Below are positions 29,790 through 32,938 of a DNA stretch of 32,938 bases, one piece after another. A program made the translations under genes and the position numbers. Positions within the stretch are counted from its first letter, which is position 1, and every line of letters starts with the position of its first letter. This DNA comes from JAYPUG01 sp038117265 (GTDB lineage: Bacteria; Pseudomonadota; Alphaproteobacteria; UBA6615), in contig JAYOFO010000025.1 of NCBI GenBank assembly GCA_038117265.1, positions 1-32,938 on the forward strand, in the 5' to 3' direction. The notes under the pieces are model-generated. The model saw only the letters and a program-made list of their open reading frames with translations, searched no databases and was not told the origin of the DNA.

Positions 29790-30590
29790 TCAGGCGGGCT
29801 TTTCCGCGAGGATCGAGTAGCCGACAGGAAAGGCCGTGTGCTTGCGGTAGCGGTTCTCGGTGTGCTCGGCGTCCCACGCCATGAGCTGCGGGAAGTGCTC
29901 GCCGAAGAACCAGTTCTCCATTTCTTCGCGCTTGTCCTCGGGGAAATACTGCAGCGCCTGCACCCAGCAATAGGAAATCGCCTCGAACGGTCCGCCCGAC
30001 GTCTTCGGCTCGGCGGGCACCAGGCCGGCCGCACGCATGGCGCGCGCCATGCCGAACGGTGTCCAGCGAAGATAGTCGTCGGGAATCTGGTGAAGCTCGC
30101 GCAGCAGCGCTTCGAACACATAGACCCGCCCACCCGGCTTCGCGATGCGCACCAGTTCGGCGAACATCCCGTCCTGATCGGCGACGTAGTGTACCAGGTT
30201 GGGCACGAGAACGAGATCGGCCGAACCCGTCTCGATGCCGATGTCGTCAACGGGCGCCCGGCGGCCGCCGGGCACGAACAGGAAGCGCGGATCGCCGACC
30301 ATGCCGCCATTGTAGGCGCCCCGTCCGTCGGCGCTCGCGGGGCTGCAATCGACGGCGATGAAGCCCTGGTCCTGGAAGAAGGGGGCGATCAGCGAGCAGT
30401 CGCCATAGAGCAGACCGCGTTCGAGCGAGACGACCCGCGCGCCCGGCGCGAGACCGTCGGCGAGCGCACGCACATCGTCGAGCACGGGACGGGTGATCGT
30501 GTCGTCGGAGCGGCGCGCCAGTATGGCCAGCACGGGAAAAGCCGATTCGAGGAAGACGAGGTTCTTCGTGAACAGGGAAGATTCGTGCAT
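29790..30590 (-). CDS. Class I SAM-dependent methyltransferase
   Basis: A 266-residue protein with the class I methyltransferase pattern. After the N-terminal helices, ARVVSLERGLLYGDCSL near residues 51-67 occupies the motif I position, but its Gly pattern is weak. The acidic strand end follows in GFIAVDCSPASADGRG. ADLVLVPNLVHYVADQDGMFAELVRIAKPGGRVYVFEAL near 124-162 is the strong motif IV to post-motif stretch of UbiE/SmtA-type enzymes. AAGGACG lies before ATG 30590. It stands alone between hemY and the tRNA. The methyl acceptor cannot be told. Confidence 0.82.
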   Translation of the reverse strand: MHESSLFTKNLVFLESAFPVLAILARRSDDTITRPVLDDVRALADGLAPGARVVSLERGLLYGDCSLIAPFFQDQGFIAVDCSPASADGRGAYNGGMVGDPRFLFVPGGRRAPVDDIGIETGSADLVLVPNLVHYVADQDGMFAELVRIAKPGGRVYVFEALLRELHQIPDDYLRWTPFGMARAMRAAGLVPAEPKTSGGPFEAISYCWVQALQYFPEDKREEMENWFFGEHFPQLMAWDAEHTENRYRKHTAFPVGYSILAEKPA

Positions 30591-30709
30591 CGACGTCCTT
30601 CAGACGGTCTCGGCCAGAAATTCGGCCGGCGGGAACGTCATTCAACGCCGATTTGGTTAAATTTTCGGAAAAGTCGCGCGATCCCGTTTCCCGGCCCCGC
30701 GCGGACCGT

Positions 30710-32071
30710 TCAGCCGGTCGGTGCCTGGTCCGGGTCGGATGCGGCCGACGGCCCGCCCGGCGCGACGACCGCGCGGTGCACGCGCGGCGGCTGGTCCCAG
30801 GCGAGGGTCGCGAACGCACCGCAGTGCCCGCAGACCGCCGTCCATTCGTCGGCAACGGTGCCGCAGTCGCGACACACCCAGGCCCGGTCGGCGTCGGCGC
30901 TTGCGGCACGTTCGAGCCACATCGTGGCATCGCTCGTGTCCTCGTCATCCTCCTCGGCGAGCCGGGCGCGCAGCCGGAAGACGCGCGCGGCCGGGGCCTC
31001 GCGCTCCAGCGCATCGAGCTGCTTGCGCGCCTCGCCCCACAGGCCGGCATCGAGCGCCGCCTCGGCGAGCGCCAGCCGGCTCTCGGGATGGGTGCGCGCC
31101 GGGCGCACCAGCCCCTCCACCGCCTTGTAACGGTCCAGCGGCCCGGCGTCCGCGGCCGCAATCTCGAGATACGCCGCGACCATGTCGGGATGCGGCGCAC
31201 CGGCCCAGGCGCGCTCGATCACCTTGCGGGCGCGCCGTTCGCGGCCGTCTTGCGCGACGAGCCTGGCCACCAGCGCCGATGCCGGCACGAGCGCGGGGTC
31301 GAGTTCGCTGGCCTTGCGTGCCTGGGCATAGGCGTCGGCATGCTGGCCGGCGGCGCGCGCCGCGCGCGCCCGCTCGGTGAGCAGCGCGGCCTGCTGATGC
31401 CGGCCGTCGGCGCCTGACCCCCGTTTCGCCTTCTGCGCTTCCTCGACCAGCCGCTGCGCCTCGCGCCAGTTCCCGGCGCGGCTGTGCAACGCGACCATCG
31501 TGTCGAGAATCCACGGCGTGCGCGGCTTCAGCGCGTAGGCGCGCCGGGCAAAGGACAGTGCGCGCGCATCGTCATGCTCGCGCAGCGCATCGGCGATCAG
31601 GCCGCGCAACCCGAGGAACTCCGTCTCGGGGTTGTCGAGCATCTTCTCGAAGGTCTGGCGCGCGGCCGCCTCGTCGCCGGCGGTCTGCGCCGTCTGCGCC
31701 TCCAGCAGCAGGGTCATGGGCGCGTGATCCAGCAACGAGCCCGCCCGCCGGCTCGCCTTGCGCGCCGCATCGGCATCGCCCGCCGCGATCGCGACGAGCC
31801 CGTCGGACAGTGCCTTCAGCCCCGCCTCCTGCCGTCCCAGCCGGCGGCGCAGCGACCATTCGTGGGGCCGGCTGGAGATCCAGCGCCACGCCGAATAAAG
31901 CAGCGCCGCAGCAGCAGCGAAGAGGAATACGGCCAGCGCGACGATCCCGACCGACGTCTCGACCTGCCAGCCCTGCCACTCCAGCGTCACCGTGCCCGGC
32001 CGGTCGGCCAGCCAGACGGCGATGGCCGCCAGAACCGCGACGAAGGCGATGTAGACGAGGACCCGCAGCAT
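30710..32071 (-). CDS. hemY: HemY-like membrane-anchored TPR protein
   Basis: A 453-residue HemY_N-domain protein. Two membrane segments at about 4-22 and 41-61 flank a short periplasmic loop (DRPGTVTLEWQGWQVETSVG, the HemY_N hallmark). A long cytoplasmic or periplasmic helical-repeat region follows from about 80 to 385, with TPR-like units such as ARALSFARRAYALKPRTPWILDTM. The C terminus adds a zinc-ribbon-like pair, C400-x2-C403 and C414-x2-C417. HemY of this type is tied to haem synthesis by gene order, but its biochemical role is uncertain; it is not the protoporphyrinogen oxidase also called HemY in Gram-positives. Its ATG shares one base with the upstream stop (TGATG). Confidence 0.9.
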   Translation of the reverse strand: MLRVLVYIAFVAVLAAIAVWLADRPGTVTLEWQGWQVETSVGIVALAVFLFAAAAALLYSAWRWISSRPHEWSLRRRLGRQEAGLKALSDGLVAIAAGDADAARKASRRAGSLLDHAPMTLLLEAQTAQTAGDEAAARQTFEKMLDNPETEFLGLRGLIADALREHDDARALSFARRAYALKPRTPWILDTMVALHSRAGNWREAQRLVEEAQKAKRGSGADGRHQQAALLTERARAARAAGQHADAYAQARKASELDPALVPASALVARLVAQDGRERRARKVIERAWAGAPHPDMVAAYLEIAAADAGPLDRYKAVEGLVRPARTHPESRLALAEAALDAGLWGEARKQLDALEREAPAARVFRLRARLAEEDDEDTSDATMWLERAASADADRAWVCRDCGTVADEWTAVCGHCGAFATLAWDQPPRVHRAVVAPGGPSAASDPDQAPTG

Positions 32072-32937
32072 CAGCGCGCGTCCGCCGCCGGGTTCGCGGC
32101 GCGCAGGCGCTCGAACGCGCGCGCCTCGATGTCGGCCAGCGCGTCCTCCGCGTCGAGCAGCGTGCGCGCCCGTTCCATCCAGGGCGCCGCGGCGGCCGCC
32201 GCCGCACCCTCCAGGCCGGAGAGCGCACCCAGCGCGGCGGCGATGTCGCCATCCTTCACGAGGAACTCCGCACGGGCGACGATTGCCTCGGGCGAGTCGC
32301 CCGTGACCGACGGTCCGACCCGGCGGACCCGCACCACGTCGCGCAGCCGTCCCACCATGCGCTCGATCGTGTCGACATCGGCCGGCGCGTGGGACAGCAC
32401 GGTCTCGACCGTCTCGGCGAAGGACACCGCCAGCGCCGCACGGCTCATGATGCCGCGGTCCGCATTCGGCTCGAGGATCGCCGCCAGGCGTCCAATCTCG
32501 GGATCGGCGGCCGCGGGCGCCGCCAGCATGGTCATGGCGTTGCGATAGGGCGCACCCGTGTCGAGCGCCCGGCGAAACTGGTCGGCGGCGAGTGCCAGGG
32601 CCACCGAATCGGCGAGCGCGGACCGGGCCCCGGTGCCCTGCTTCTCGAGCGCGGCGATCCGCGCGTCGAGCGCATCGAGACGCCCCTGGAAGTCGACGAT
32701 TCCGCCCGACATCGCCTGCATGTTCGTGGCGGAAAGCTGGACGGCGTTCCGCAGCTCGGCCTCGATCGCGGACAGGCGGGAATCGCTTGTCGCGTCGGCC
32801 GCGGGGTCGGGCGCCATCGCCCGCAACGCGCCGATCTCGTCGCGCAGCTGCGCCAGTTGCGTGCGCAGCGCCGCGGCATCCGCGCCTTCGCCGCCCGATC
32901 CCGGGCGCGCCGCGATCGCGTCCTGCAGCGCCGAAAT
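32071..32937 (-). CDS. Mitofilin/Mic60-like inner-membrane protein, partial (C-terminal part)
   Basis: About 288 residues of the C-terminal part; the N terminus lies beyond the right edge. The first part visible is a predicted coiled coil (RTQLAQLRDEIGALR, SRLSAIEAELRNAV, FQGRLDALDARIAALEKQ). It leads into the mitofilin-type C-terminal domain, with QFRRALDTGAPYRNAMTML, DPEIGRLAAILEPNADRGI and ERMVGRLRDVVRVRRVG, all typical of alphaproteobacterial Mic60 homologues (COG4223). Its neighbour and one-base overlap with hemY match the known order hemC-hemD-mic60-hemY. It probably shapes inner-membrane invaginations or envelope contacts. The membrane anchor itself is not in the window. Confidence 0.88.
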   Translation of the reverse strand: MSALQDAIAARPGSGGEGADAAALRTQLAQLRDEIGALRAMAPDPAADATSDSRLSAIEAELRNAVQLSATNMQAMSGGIVDFQGRLDALDARIAALEKQGTGARSALADSVALALAADQFRRALDTGAPYRNAMTMLAAPAAADPEIGRLAAILEPNADRGIMSRAALAVSFAETVETVLSHAPADVDTIERMVGRLRDVVRVRRVGPSVTGDSPEAIVARAEFLVKDGDIAAALGALSGLEGAAAAAAAPWMERARTLLDAEDALADIEARAFERLRAANPAADAR

Positions 32938-32938
32938 C

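Overview
The window is GC-rich, densely packed DNA with almost wholly chromosomal-looking content, and it points to a free-living alphaproteobacterium. The best taxonomic pointer is at the right edge: a mitofilin/Mic60-like gene overlapping hemY by one base, an arrangement known from alphaproteobacterial haem operons. A ZnuABC/Zur zinc locus, a TRAP transporter and many catabolic oxidoreductases fit that picture. I cannot name a genus.

Layout. 1-2983: an operon of a 3-hydroxyacyl-CoA dehydrogenase-family enzyme and a partial Old Yellow Enzyme, then a decayed FecR gene with an in-frame amber codon joined to a headless DUF1330 gene, then a cupin. 3268-7164: a truncated ParA-like ATPase, small membrane proteins, a DMT (EamA) exporter, an endonuclease/exonuclease/phosphatase-fold protein and a flavin reductase. 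7182-15570: a putative substrate-use island with an LLM flavin monooxygenase, a very large amidase, a divergent complete TRAP transporter (dctPQM) and an ACMSD-like amidohydrolase. The divergent amidase/dctP region holds three perfect 24-bp tandem repeats. A strong terminator closes the TRAP operon.

15665-18858: the zinc regulon, with znuC-znuB-zur in one direction and znuA in the other, separated by 101 bp that hold one perfect and one imperfect Zur-type palindrome. 18929-22707: a lipoprotein gene broken by an in-frame amber codon, an isopropylmalate/tartrate dehydrogenase-family enzyme and two zinc-independent quinone oxidoreductases. 22871-28671: a small protein with a possible PD-(D/E)xK-like core, an SDR-fold protein with altered cofactor and catalytic motifs, and an operon of acyl-CoA ligase, MaoC hydratase and DHDPS-family lyase, facing an Ldh-family dehydrogenase. 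28712-32938: a frameshifted, 5'-truncated glycosyltransferase, tRNA-Thr(CGT), a methyltransferase, hemY and the partial mic60-like gene.

How it works together. The amidase, LLM monooxygenase, flavin reductase, TRAP importer and amidohydrolase plausibly import and break down one amide- or ring-containing organic acid; the substrate is unknown. The acyl-CoA ligase, MaoC, DHDPS-like and Ldh-like genes look like a second catabolic module. At least four loci are decaying or rearranged (FecR/DUF1330, ParA, lipoprotein, glycosyltransferase), which is a lot for 33 kb and suggests either active gene loss or sequence errors. I found no CRISPR array, insertion sequence or prophage.
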